DNA of 64,000 bases from Spizellomyces punctatus DAOM BR117 (taxonomy: Eukaryota; Chytridiomycota; Chytridiomycetes; Spizellomycetales; Spizellomycetaceae): assembly GCF_000182565.1 (NCBI RefSeq), contig NW_015971546.1, positions 667,407-731,406 on the forward strand, in the 5' to 3' direction. Position numbers and translations under genes: made by a program. The notes under the pieces were generated by a model. That model saw nothing but the letters and a program-made list of their open reading frames with translations. It did no database searches and was not told the DNA's origin. Each line of letters starts with the position of its first letter. Positions within the stretch are counted from its first letter, which is position 1. Below are positions 47,678-60,000 of this stretch, one piece after another.

Positions 47678-48924
47678 ATGGACGGAGAATTCCCTGAAGG
47701 GTTTCCAGCGGAAAGATGGAATAACATTCTCCTGTATGCCCATCAACGAATATTGGAGGCAGGCGGGATGGATGCCGTCCTGCCTGCCTGCAATGGTAGC
47801 AAGGAACAAGAAGAAGGTTCTGTTGAGGAGAGTGCGGGATTCGAGAGGTTGGTCCGCCATGTCAAAAAAATGGCGGCTGCTGATATTGGTAGCACCATCC
47901 CAAAACCTCCCCAACTTCAAAATGACCGGAATGTGGCAGCGAGGTTGAAATCTGTTCGTATGTATTTCAATTAATACTCCCACTGGTCGCCCTGCATCAT
48001 TGCTCTAAAATATTTCCCCAGAAACATACCTGAACCGTCTAGAATACAATCACCTCGGTACACCATTCTTTGTCATTCGCAAATCCGCCTCCGTCCGCTC
48101 TCTGATGCGAACTGCCCAAGAGATTGTGCGGTATGGTCTACCGATAAAATGCCTAGAAGCAGCTGTGGTTGGGATGTTGTTGACGGCGGGGATAGATGGT
48201 ATCGATCGGATTACGTGTAGTTTTAAATCTCAGGTCGGGTCTGAAGTATATCGACATATCGTTTTGTTGATTCGACATGGGGATCGCTGGGGTGCCCTCG
48301 GGCTGTCGAGAAGAAGAGATTTAATGGATAAACCTTTAACTTTTCAGGTAAAAGATTTTCTGGAAAACGATTGGATTATGAGAAGAGGAGTGTGATTGCT
48401 GACAGTCATTTGTTGCAGTCTCTGCCAGAAATTCTGATGGAATATCGAACGGCATATGAGAGAAGTATGTTTGAAGAATTGAATGTATGGTATAGGCATG
48501 TTATAAACAATGAATATGCTTTGCAGACCAGCACTGTCTCATAAAGGCAAAACTTGGTAAGGCCATTGGAGTTTCTCGTAGCTGCGAAATATTAGTAACT
48601 CGGATTTGCAGGTCTCCCTGTCCCCCATGATACCTCCAGTAATGAGCGGATCGCCTGGAAGGTGTGTTGCAATTTGTGACGATCACCTATGCTGGCTACT
48701 TTTATCTGAACGCTTGAATTCGTTGCTCTCATTTCCAAGTATCTTTCCTTGCGCTTTCCAACAAGTTCGTACCATTCGTTTACTCCCCAAGCGACACACT
48801 CTATGGATCGCTTTATCCGCGGTATTCGCGGAGGGTAGGTGGCCGGAGTTTCCCCCTAACCAACGGAAAAGCTGATCTGATGCGTGTTTCCGCCAGATTT
48901 AAGCCCATTTTGGTAGATGTATGA
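47678..48924 (+). CDS. VASH: Vasohibin, tubulin tyrosine carboxypeptidase
   Basis: Transglutaminase-like cysteine protease that removes the C-terminal Tyr of alpha-tubulin on stable microtubules such as axonemes. Seven exons (47678-47957, 48022-48347, 48419-48464, 48527-48556, 48612-48661, 48766-48821, 48897-48924) give 271 aa. The catalytic triad is Cys137 (LPIKCLEA), His172 (YRHIVLL) and Ser189 (LGLSRRRDLM). The spacings of 35 and 17 residues are the same as in human VASH1 (Cys169, His204, Ser221). LEYNHLGTPFF, LMRTAQEIVRYG and KAKLGLPVPHD also match. The C-terminus after WK is shorter and differs from the vertebrate basic tail. I found no gene for the partner SVBP in the window. Confidence 0.94.
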
Positions 48925-49267
48925 ACAGACGAATTCTGGTAATTCAATTAACAAGTAGGCTTAGAGCTATAGAATGATTACGCTAGTGTAAACTAGAAAG
49001 TATCGAGATATAATGCCGTTTGCCATCGCATGGCGGAGAAGGCACTACCATTCAAATAGAGTCGGTGGACACAGTAGTATCCACTAGTATCGATTAACAA
49101 ATCATATAGCCGTCTTATTCCCACCTCATAAATATCTTTCATGTGTGCAAAGGGCACCTCAGCCAAGATTTCAAGTCCCACAAATCCAAGACGTTCCTGC
49201 ACTCCATTCGATATGCAACGTTATCCACTGGTACTATCTGCTATCTGCTATATACAATAATAGTAGG
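48925..49267. other. Convergent intergenic region
   Basis: 343 bases between the vasohibin stop and the IPI3 stop. Two short minus- and plus-strand frames are not coding-like. It holds the two 3' UTRs; nothing else recognised. Confidence 0.5.
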
Positions 49268-51138
49268 TCAACGCCGCACATCCCGGATAAGATGGCTCAC
49301 CGCAGCTTGGTAGAATTCCTCATTGATGTCGACTAATGCCTTGTTATGATCCGCCAAGCGCTCAACCTCCCCGCGTAATCTAGACATCTCCGCCTCTATG
49401 CTGTTGCCGCCATTCGACAGTTCCATTTGACGAACCCGTTCTTCCACAGATCTAGTAAATGCGTGTTCTAGAGCCCCGTGTTTAGTGCAAATTCTTGAAT
49501 AAGACTCCTCATTTAGCAATTTACCTGCTGTCAACGTTTCTTTTTGGAAGACTTCCAGCGGCTATCAAACAGATTCGTAAAATGATTGAGTCCTTGGTGG
49601 ATCAAGTGAATCGCCGCAAGAAACTGCGCTTACATCGTCCACAATGCCACTACACGCTGGCAATGTCCATTCCTCGCGATCTCTATCCAGTGTGTCCACA
49701 TCCTCCGCAATCTCATGACGCTTCCAAGGTCTCAAAGCAGGCAAATAATCATTTGATACCCCGGGATCCATCAAATGTGGTGGTCTGAGCAGAATCTTAA
49801 CGTCCGTCACAGGTGCTAGAGCGAGGTTAGAGCCTAGTCAATTCCGGTGTTGGGGTGGCCCCTTACCCTTATGATTCGAAAGAGTGCGCAAACACTGACG
49901 ACTAGTAGTATCCCAGACGATCGCTGTGCAATCCTCGGATCCTGACAATAAGAGAGATCCATCAAGCGACAAAGCTAGGCTGGTAACGTTTTGACTAAGA
50001 ACTGGAATAAGCATGGGTGCAAAACTATATTAAAGCTACCTTTCTCACCTGTGACCCAGTAGGGTACCGCCATCTGCATCTGCATCCTCCACTGCACCTT
50101 TCCGCAACCCCACCGTATCACCATCAGCGTTTCGGCTGTACAAATTGGTCTGATATATTGTCCCTTCGGTCGCTCCTGCATATAACCTTGTCTCAGTCAC
50201 GTCCACTACCAGGCTGCTTATCGCTTTTGGAAAGACGATGGTTGCTAGCAGCTCTCCCGAAGCTCCCTCCCATATCTGACATTGATTAGCTAACCGGGTC
50301 AGTATGAGTATAGATTGCATCAAACACCTTGAGTGGTACAAACCTTGCACGTTCTATCTATTGATGTTGTGAATATTCTCGAATTCGCAAAGAGTCCAAC
50401 CCCAAAGACGATGTCGGAAATTGGCAATGCATGACCAGAAAGAGAACGGTGGGGACTTGAAACTGACTCGCTATTTGGATCTAACACGCTGCGTGACGGA
50501 TCATGTTAAACGTGCCGATCATCCGTTACGTAGGATGCAGTGATTCCCACCGTGAAAGAAGCCAGACATTTGCCACCGCATCTTCACCTCCTGTGATGAA
50601 AGCAACGTCGTCGCTTGAAAAGCGGACGACACGTACAGCCTTATAATGTGCATCGAACATTCGAACGAGGCGTCCACTATTGAGCTACATCACAGGCGTA
50701 AATTGAACAGCCAAAGATAAAGCCTAGGTCTGGTGAGGAATGCCCACCTGCCATACGTAGACTCTCCCGGAATAACCGCCGCCCACACAATACTCCCCTG
50801 AATGCGATACTGCCATGGAACACAGCTTTTCAGGCAGGACAAACTTTGTATGAAGCTGTCCCTAAAACGAAAAATTTGAGTACACCAAGCCCTTCAAAAC
50901 AATTATGTGAAGCTACCTTTGCCCAGCTCCAAAGGTGAACAAGTGCCCTATCATTTTGTGCCGCCAAGAAGCTTGAGCTGAACAAAGTACCTCCCGCGGC
51001 AGACATTGGCAAAGTTGCGGTGGTTTTCGGATCTGACTTGTTCCCTTTCAAAGAGCCAAGTACCACCCCTGAACGTAGGTCACATATTTGAACGGCTGTG
51101 TCCGAGGACGAAGCCGTTACCGCTATCTCTGAAAGCAT
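49268..51138 (-). CDS. IPI3: IPI3 / WDR18, pre-60S ribosome assembly WD40 protein
   Basis: WD40 subunit of the Rix1 complex, which acts in ITS2 processing and late nuclear maturation of the large ribosomal subunit. Eight exons give 481 aa: 51138-50917, 50861-50748, 50684-50551, 50488-50344, 50275-50049, 49994-49867, 49815-49634 and 49561-49268. WD repeats show as GEYCVGGGYSGRVYVWQ, DDVAFITGGEDAVANVW, RIFTTSIDRTCKIWE, TRLYAGATEGTIYQ and LLLSGSEDCTAIVWD with SRQCLRTLSNHKG, in the order seen in the family. A helical, probably coiled, C-terminal segment with LRGEVERLADHNKALVDI follows the propeller, as in other Ipi3 proteins. The upstream in-frame extension to 51507 lacks conservation and was excluded. 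Confidence 0.92.
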
Positions 51139-51561
51139 TTCCAAGGGCAATGGGTAAGGAAGAACTGTCGGACTTACAAAATCAGATTGGGTCAAGTAAG
51201 TACTTGTTGCTATGACAACAAATGAGTCACGTGACAGCACATTACCCAAAGGTGGTTGCGTTTGTGTCGTCTGCTGGTGCTGGAGATCAGGGTCCTTGTG
51301 TTCATCATCTGGGTTCTGGAGTGCGAGTATAGAATAAGAAGTTTGACGTAAGAGAATATAGGTGGAAGATAGGGGACTAGGACGTTCGTTGCTCTGGACA
51401 GTTTTCTGCACGCAACGGTGATCTTGTTTGGTGCGCTCGCGTTTGTTACATCGTAGAAAGAAAACACGCAAGCAACTTTGTTTGGTGAGTGCTGGCTTGT
51501 AGTTCACGCGAGAGCTGGGGATACCTTATTGATCAGGTTACTCCACCAGCCCAGATTAGCT
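51139..51561. promoter_or_regulatory. Shared divergent promoter, IPI3 and PWWP protein
   Basis: 423 bases between divergent start codons. Minus-strand open frames cross it but are not conserved-looking. No specific motif assigned. Confidence 0.4.
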
Positions 51562-53270
51562 ATGAGTGACGTCGAGGAACCCAAATCGCCCGCAGTGCCT
51601 ACATCGCCCAAATCACCCAAATCGCCCAAGTCGTCAGGTCCTACCTCTATATACACCCCAGGAACCGCAGTTTGGGCTAGATTGAAAGGATACCCCTGGT
51701 GGCCTGGTCGGGTAGGCATTTAATCTAACGTCGCATATTTGTTCAGCCCTCCATGTGCTAAATATGTTTAATGGTCGACAGATCGAACGAGAAGACGAGT
51801 TGCCCGAGGATGTACTTGCCCAGAAAAAATCCAAAACCATAGCAGTGTTCTTCTTTGGTTCGAGAAACTAGTAAGCATAATTGTAGCTATCTGGATTCAT
51901 TCGCACACATTTGAACGGGCTCTTCAGTTCATGGTTAGCGCAAGATGCATTAAGACCATACAAGGAGCACAAGGAAGAATTTTGTAGCAAGAATAAAACT
52001 GCGGCATTCTTGAAAGCCGTTAGAGAGGCGGATGATCCGTCCATACTCGAAAGAGAAGCTGAGGAATTCGCTGCTAAGGCGGAGAGGAAGAGACAAAAGA
52101 AATTGGCTACCCCGAGCCGACGCCGGTCGAGTGTGAATGAGACGGGTACTGGCAAGAAAAAGTCTCGACCAGATGCAAATGGAGCGGACACGAAAAAGCG
52201 AAGAGTAAGCGAACCGGCGCCAGGCAAGAAAAGCAAGAAGCGTGCAATCGAAGAGTCCGATGAAGAGGAGAAAGAGGTGTGTTAGTTTGTGTGAGGCCAT
52301 CTTGAATGAGAAGGTGAAGTAAACATCAAAGTAAAGCCCATAGCGGAAAGGAAGCGTCGTAAGCGCGAAGTTCAAGCCGCTGTTGATGACGACGAGGAGA
52401 ACGAAGGCGCGCATGATACACAGAAGGAAGACGAATCTGGAAATGAATCGGAAGGTACTAAATCGAAAAAGGCCAAGAGAAATGACGAGGAAGGTCACAA
52501 ATTGCTGAGTATGGCTTGCGAAGGCTTGCGAAATTTGTCATCAACAGGTGAAACCCAGAACTCACTGCTTCTCACATTTAGAGAAACTGTGGAGGATTCG
52601 GCTTAAGCTTCAAGGCTTTATCAAGGATGTCAAGGAACAGGGGGATAAACTTAAGGTACTAAAGCATCTCTCATTATGCTATCATAGCGCGATTTCAGCA
52701 TCTGACCATATGCCCTCAGGCGGAACAATACGAGGAAGCCGAGGCCAAGCTGCGTGAACTGGAGAGTTTCCCACTTACAGTCGACCTATTAAAAGTGCGT
52801 TACTTCATGCTGCGAAGCTTGTTAATCACTACCACTAACGTGACTGGGTTGTGTCCAAAAAGGAAACCAAGGTCGGAAAATTGGTGAAACACATGAGCAG
52901 ACTCCAGATTCCGAACGATAAGCACAACCTTGTACCGCGCTCGAATGACTTGATGGCAAAACTCAAATTGCAACTCCCTGAAGCGTCTGCTGCTGGTGAT
53001 GAGAAAGAACCCAAGGAGCCCTCTCATAAGGAGGCCGATGCAGAAGGTGAAATCGCCGAGGCTCCTCAAAAAGCTGATGAGGAGATAGTTGACAAGGAGG
53101 AACACGACATGGACATTGATAATGGCGATCAGGTCTCGGAACAAGCTCAGGCTGACGATACGCCCTCCCAGAACGAGGACGACTCTAACGGCAAGGTCAC
53201 AAGGAATGCGAATGGATCGGAGAAGCAGGAAACTGACGATCCTGAAACTGCAGCCATGGACAAAGAATAA
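51562..53270 (+). CDS. LEDGF/HDGF-like PWWP protein with IBD-like domain
   Basis: Seven exons (51562-51711, 51782-51870, 51928-52276, 52337-52508, 52582-52655, 52720-52794, 52863-53270) give 438 aa. An SPKSPK-rich N-terminus precedes a PWWP domain (GTAVWARLKGYPWWPGR, then AVFFFGSRNYSWL), which binds methylated H3K36 and DNA. A long Lys/Glu/Arg linker with nuclear localisation-like clusters follows. Around residues 250-330 there is an IBD/TFIIS-N-like helical domain: LWRIRLKLQGFIKD, ELESFPLTVDLLKETKVGKLVKHMSRLQIP, split here as FPLTVDLLKETKVGKLV and KHMSRLQIP. The acidic tail (about 355-438) is Glu/Asp-rich. The order PWWP then IBD is that of animal LEDGF/HRP2. Likely role: tethering complexes to transcribed chromatin. 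Confidence 0.87.
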
Positions 53271-54059
53271 TTATGTTGCCATATTGGCGACTCATGGTCG
53301 CAGATAGCTTTGGCTTTTTGTATCTTTGATATTTTGGGCAAGAATTGACTGTTGGATGATACATAGTGCGTGGGAAAATACAAATGTCAATGTCATTACG
53401 TTGCAGTCAACTTGAATGAACCACATTTATTGTGACATTATCATCTCATCATGAAGATAAACAATGACGATGGTCGCGACCATGAATGATAGCAACGATT
53501 GCCGCTGCAGGCATCTGATGAGTCGAACAGTCTGCGATTGTATTCCGTTTTTTTCTATAAGGCCCCTCTTCTCCTTTATCCTTGACTCCCAGCAAGGAAG
53601 CATGCGAAGAATCTCCCTCTGGCTACGAGAACCTCACCTTCCTGACAGCAACAATGAGCAAGGATTGCCTTGCAATGCTACTATTAATATGCTGCTACGA
53701 GCGCAGGTATGCAATGTCCTTGTGCGGTTTCCCATGCTCACGATCCAGTCGAAAGTTTGGTTTACTAGTATCTGAATATCCTCCGACTAAATCGCTTCGA
53801 AACAAAGGCCCCGCTCGTAGTAGTAAGTTAGCTTCATGCGGGAGGTTGTCACTGGAGCCAAATGGTTCAATCCGCTTTTCACGTGACTAGCGGCTGCGCC
53901 ATTATCGTAAGCAAGCGGAGAACTGTGCCAGGGAGATCAGCATCATAGCATTCAGCAAGTGAGGACCGATCTGCCCAACGAGTACAACGCATGAGACATT
54001 CTTTATCTTTTTTGCAAGGCTTTTCGTTGAGTGCATAGATCGGTGCACTATAGTTGGAG
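53271..54059. other. Intergenic region before the dynein gene
   Basis: 789 bases. Overlapping plus-strand frames (53464-53775 and 53582-53890, the latter with a Cys/Leu-rich stretch) occur but no frame has conserved features or splice support, so none is called. The dynein promoter should lie in its second half. Confidence 0.45.
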
Positions 54060-57000
54060 ATGCAGGGGTCGTCGCCTCACCAGAGCGTTGGGAAACAGAA
54101 GGTTCGTCGTCCGGAGGTCGAGTCTAACAAGAGCTACATCTCACATGGTTCTCAGAGAGATCTTTTGCCCACTGGTACAAGAGGTAGATCATGGCAAACA
54201 GAATCTTCATACATCCCGAGGCAAGCCCTCGGCGACCCTCCATTGTCTACCTTCGAGCAAATAGAATCAACCTTTATCAAGACAATTAAGCCAGGTTCAA
54301 CAAGTATAATGAGCAGCCCACTAGTTTCTTTTTGCTAAAAGGAACTACCTTGAAGACTCTATAGATTCAAGTTACCACCCGGCACGAACAAAACAACCAA
54401 CGCAAAGACTCGCCGATGCTGCCCCCAAGAGTGAGATTGTGGCATCTCCCCAAGTAATAGCTCCAGAAAAACAACACTTGTCACCGGGGCTACGGCCAGA
54501 TAAGGGCTCAAAGAAAGATAGAGAGTCATTCCGAACAGCTCTTGTGAATATCGTGATGTGAGGCCTAGGGACGAATTCCAACTGATAAAGGGGCCAATGC
54601 TAATAGGGAGCATCTTCGACTTTAGGCAAGCCGCGCCTGGTTCTCTTACACCAGTGCTTCCCCAAATCGATGTAGAGGTCAATGAAGATCTGCCATCTGC
54701 ATCTTTGCAAGATAAAGATATGATGGTTAGTATCATGTCAAGGGTAGAGTATAATTGCGTAGTTATTGATTTTTTCAGATATTTTAGCAACGATATTATT
54801 ACTATATTACGAACGGAATAGATACACATCACGTTGCGAAAATGGAAGACGAATGGCTTGCAAATGTTTTGAAGTTGCTCCCGCAATCTTTAAAAGTATG
54901 GCACCAAAATACGTTGCAGGCACTTTCTGGGGAAATGAGAGAAGATTACCACATGAGCGTGAAAAAGGCCATTGTAGATTTTGTTTTGAAGGTGCGGAAT
55001 GAGAACATGAGAACTAAGATCCTCTGTCTGATGCTAACTGGTGCCGTTTAAATTCAACAGGATCCTCGACAAAAGGTTGAGTATGGTGGCCCAGAAAAGG
55101 CTGGAAATGAAAGCTTTGTTATGTAGGTAACTTGTGTGCTCTTTAGATTTAGGTATACTTGACCACTTATACTCCGCTGCCATTAAAAGGATCCGGCGTT
55201 CGACCCCAACGTGGCAGATGGCGTACGTTCAAGCCTATCAAAGCATACAATCTTCGCTTTTTATTATCAACCCCACGATAGCGGAGATACAGGATCTTTG
55301 GCACAACTTTGAGGACATTCGGCTATTTGACATGGATGCAGTCTTCAGCAAAGGAGGTGCATTTGAACTGCGCGCCTTCAAAACTACTCTAACGCAGCGT
55401 TTTGAGAAGGCGCACGAAAAGCTCATGACCAGGTACCGAACATCCTTGAGTTGTCCCGCTTTCTTCATGGGCTCACGCACTTGAAAATTAACAGCTGGTA
55501 TCCGGCCATGTTGAATGTCTTCTATCAAGGCACCAAGCGCAATGAATGGTCCTCCATTCCAACAGAAAGAATGGAAACGTTCTTCCGAACCGTTTCATTT
55601 ATTCTCGCAAATCAATTACGTCTCATTGTATCGCGATCGCTTGAAGACTTCGTTTCTCTTTTCGACACTGACAACCGTCCAGCTGGCAAGAGTTTCGAAA
55701 ATTCTCAGCCGCTTTCTTTTGTCGTTCGCCTCGTTTTGGATGATACAAGGGTGGTTTTCGAGCCATCTGCGAAGGATATCTTGACGACTGTGGACAGCCT
55801 CCTGGATGCTCTACTTGTAGCGGCCGACAGAGTTCCGAAGATCGAGACGCAGCTTTTCTCCACCGGACAAGCCGTTACGAGTACACGGGCGGGAATCATG
55901 AACCTGAAGCCTGAACAATGTATCAAAGTGACATTTGCAGAGACTTTCCCGGTGGTAGTGGAAGAGGCACGGGAAAATCTCAAGAGTATTATCTCGAAGC
56001 GTTTACAGCTGCCGCAGGTCTATCTGCAGGAATTTGATAAGCACCGTGCATTGATAGGGAAAACTGCAGAGAAAGATGTCGCAGTATTCCTCACCACGGA
56101 GCCAACCTCGGATAAAATGATGGAGGTACGGTGGATTGTTCTGGCGTCTCACGAGCTCATCTCATCATTGAATTTTTTGCTGCATTTTAGGAAGTTAAGC
56201 GCTACCGTGAGCTTGCTTCGGCGAAGATCCACAGTGCATACCCCTTCATTGTGAACTTCCCATTAATCGAACTTCATTGCGAAGACTTCATCAATACCTT
56301 ATCGGAGCGTGCAATTACCTTGAGCAACAATATCCTAGACCACCTAAATTCCATCTACCGCACCGACTGCAATCAGATCATTGCGTCTTTCGAGGCCATC
56401 TCCAAGAAAATGCTTACGCCACCCAGTAACGTAGAAGAAATGGTTGCACTTCAGAAGTTTATTGACGAAACAAGAACGGTTACAATGCGCTCCCTTGAGG
56501 AATTGGTGGACGGAGCCAAGCGGAGGTATTTAAATGGGATCAAGAGCATTTGTCAACCATCCATAATAATGTGCGGCATCCTCTTTAGATTGAACTTCAT
56601 GTTGATTTATTCTAATTTAAATGCCGAGGATTACGAACTCAATACTGGCTTATTCACTTGGCCACAGAAAATGCAACCGACATTTGTTGAAGGAGAAAAC
56701 ATTCTCATGCGATCACGGTCCACTAATCAAGACGAGCTCAAAGCCCGCAGGGAAAAGTTGCTTGCCGAGCTCGACGGATACGCCAAGCAGATTGAAGAGT
56801 ATCATACATTTGGCAACTATGAGGAGCTTTCAAAGTATCTCAAAGCTGCCCAGAAACTGCAAGCGCGTTTGGATTCGATTGCAGAACGAATTGTTGCCTT
56901 TAATCGCGAGGAGGAACTTTTTGGTTGGGAAAGCACAAAGTTCAATGCTCTAAACACCGCGTTGGACGCATTGGCACCATTCCTTACACTGTATCAAACA

Positions 57001-60000
57001 TCAGTCGATTTCCAGCGATGCTACCACAGTTGGATGACAGGGCCGTTCCTAAAACTAGATCCAGAAGTTGTGGATGCCGAAGTGACGAACATGCGCAGAA
57101 ATATTTTCAAGCTTTCTTTGTCTTTTGAGAACAACCCAGCGCCCTCAGAAATCGCAGAGATCACCAAGGAGCAGATTGAGAGGTTCCAAGTGTCATTGCC
57201 CTTAATCAGCACCCTCTGCAATCCTGGTCTGAGAGAACGCCATTGGAAAGAGATCAGCCAGGTTGTTGGATTCAGATTCCAGCCTGATGAGACAACAAGC
57301 TTGTCGGGAGGTACTGCATTGCCATATAAAGCGTCAGATTTTTGTTTGATTTCTGATTACTGATTTTGGTCACGACCATTAGTCCTTGAGCGAAATTTGA
57401 GCGAACACATGGACCGACTGGAACAGATCAGCTCAGTGGCAACCAAAGAGTATTCCTTCGAAAAAGCTCTCCAGAAGATGTATGCCGAATGGCAGGCCAT
57501 GGAGTTTGGCACTGTAGAATATCGCGACACCGGAACCCATATTTTGTCATCCGTGGATGAGATACAGTCATTGTTCGATGATCACATTGTCAAAACGCAA
57601 ACCATGCGTAGTTCTCCATTCATTAAGGCATTTGATGAAGAAACCAGGGCTTGGGAGGAAAGGCTTCTTACAATGCAGGTATGCTATCAAAACGGCCCGA
57701 ATCTAAATTTGGCGAATGGAGCTGAAGGTCACATCGTAATGTAGGAAATTGTCGATGAGTGGCTGAAGGTACAGGCAACTTGGCTGTATCTGGAACCAAT
57801 TTTCAGTTCGGAAGACATCATGAGGCAAATGCCTACAGAAGGCAAACGGTTTGTCTCTGTCAATAAGACTTGGAAAGACATTATGGCTTTCTGCGTTGTG
57901 GATCAGCATGTGCTTCGCGTGTGTGCGATGCCGGATCTCCTCCACAAGGTTCGGCGAGGTACTTTGTTTGTTTCCTTTTCATTGAAAGCTAATGGGTCAA
58001 TTGTTCTGATGCTGAAGCTTACGGATAGTAACAATGAGCTGGAGCTAATCCAAAAAGGCTTAAACCAATATCTTGAGGTTAAGCGACTCTTCTTTCCTCG
58101 GTTCTTTTTCTTGTCGAACGATGAGATGCTCGAAATTCTCTCCGAGACTCGTGATCCAAAGAGAGTTCAACCCCACCTCAAAAAATGTTTTGAAGGAATC
58201 AACAGTCTTGAATTCGACGAAGATGTCGAAATTCTTGGCATGTACAGCAGCCAGAAAGAGTACATCAAATTCAGCCATCCCATATCTACGGCTGCAGCCG
58301 CTGGTGCAGTTGAGCGCTGGTTGTTGGATGTGGAGAGAGCGATGCTGGCAAGCATGCGCACTGTAACGGCGGCAGCATATGAAGACTACAAAGAGACACC
58401 TCGTGAAGAGTGGGTGTTGAAATGGCCTGGGCAGGTTGTACTTGGTGTCAGTCAGATTTTCTGGACGAGGGAGGTAGAGTTTGCTATTTTAGAGGGCAGA
58501 CAAAATGGCCTGGCAAAATACGTTGATCAGAGTACCGAGAGACTTTCAAAAGTTGTTGAGCTGGTCCGAGGGAATCTCTCCCGACTTGCTCGAACGACGC
58601 TGGAAGCACTCGTCGTGGTGAGTTCGCAATGATGCAGAAATGCTTCCGACCTGTGCACGCACATTAATAAGCTTGCCTCGCTTGGCAGATTGATGTTCAT
58701 GCTCGCGACGTTGTAAGCAAGCTGGATGAAGATAAGGTCAGCAGTACCACGGACTTTGGATGGCTGAGTCAATTGCGATACTATCTACCTGATAAAGACA
58801 CTGGGGTATTGGTGAAGATGATTAATTCTGTTCAAAAGTAAGTCGAACGTTATTGAGCTGCTTTCTAGCTACAATTGACATATTCCCATGTCAATACAGG
58901 TACGGTTACGAGTACTTGGGAAACACTGGAAGACTGGTCATTACTCCGTTGACGGTATGATTGTGCTGCAACGTAGATCTCTCTGGCCGGAAGTATAATA
59001 CTTTTCTTTCGTAAAGGACCGGTGTTATCGGACGCTTTTTGGAGCGTTACAGCTCAATTTGGGGGGCGCACCAGAGGGTCCGGCTGGAACGGGAAAGACC
59101 GAAACGGTCAAGGATCTTGCAAAGGCTTTGGCAATGTTCTGTGTTGTTTACAACTGCTCTGACGGTCTCGATTACATTGCAATGGGCAAATTCTTCAAGG
59201 GCCTTGCTTCGGCAGGTGCTTGGGCATGCTTTGACGAATTCAATCGAATAGATTTGGAGGTCTTGTCAGTCGTGGCTCAACAGATTCTCACGATTCAGAG
59301 AGCTAAGGCGGCGAAGCTGGAAATATTCACCTTTGAAGGAACAGAGTTAACTCTGAACCCAGTCTGCAACTGCTTTATCACCATGAATCCGGGATACGCC
59401 GGGCGTAGCGAACTTCCAGATAACTTGAAAGCTCTGTTCAGGTGCGCCCACTTTAGCCCTCTCGCTAACAGGATGAATGATTAACTTCATTACTTTGTCC
59501 TTATAGACCTGTCGCTATGATGGTGTGTTCTTTGCTTTGGTGCACTGTTTTCCTTGGGAACTCTGTCATCTAATGCTTTAATGGTTGGCAGGTGCCCGAT
59601 TACACTCTAATTGCAGAGATCAGTTTATACAGCTTTGGCTTCGTCAATGCCCGTAGCTTAGCGGTGAAGATCACAGCTACCTACCGACTATGCTCGGAGC
59701 AACTCAGTTCTCAGGATCACTACGATTACGGCATGAGAGCTGTGAAGTCCGTTTTGAATGCAGCTGGAGCCTTAAAGTTGAAGTATCCAAATGAAAATGA
59801 GGTAGCTACGTTTTGATTGTACCAGTAAGACTGGTTTTACCCTTCTAAACTCTGACTTGGCTTTGCGAAAGAATATCCTTGTTCTCCGGTCCATCATTGA
59901 TGTTAATCTGGCAAAATTCCTGGTTCAGGATATTCCATTGTTCAAAGGCATTGCGGCGGATCTATTCCCGGGGGTCTCGTTGCCTACACCAGACTACGAG

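Noticed and set aside
50830-51507. N-terminal extension of IPI3 to 51507
   Set aside because: The added residues are low-complexity and unlike the family; conserved WD sequence begins at 51138.
53464-53890. Possible small Cys-rich membrane peptide gene
   Set aside because: A CLAMLLLICC stretch recalls CYSTM-type peptides, but position, length and flanking residues do not fit and no splice pattern supports it.
54359-54886. 175-aa minus-strand frame opposite the dynein 5' exons
   Set aside because: The plus strand there carries four in-phase dynein exons including the [12 protein letters not shown] landmark.
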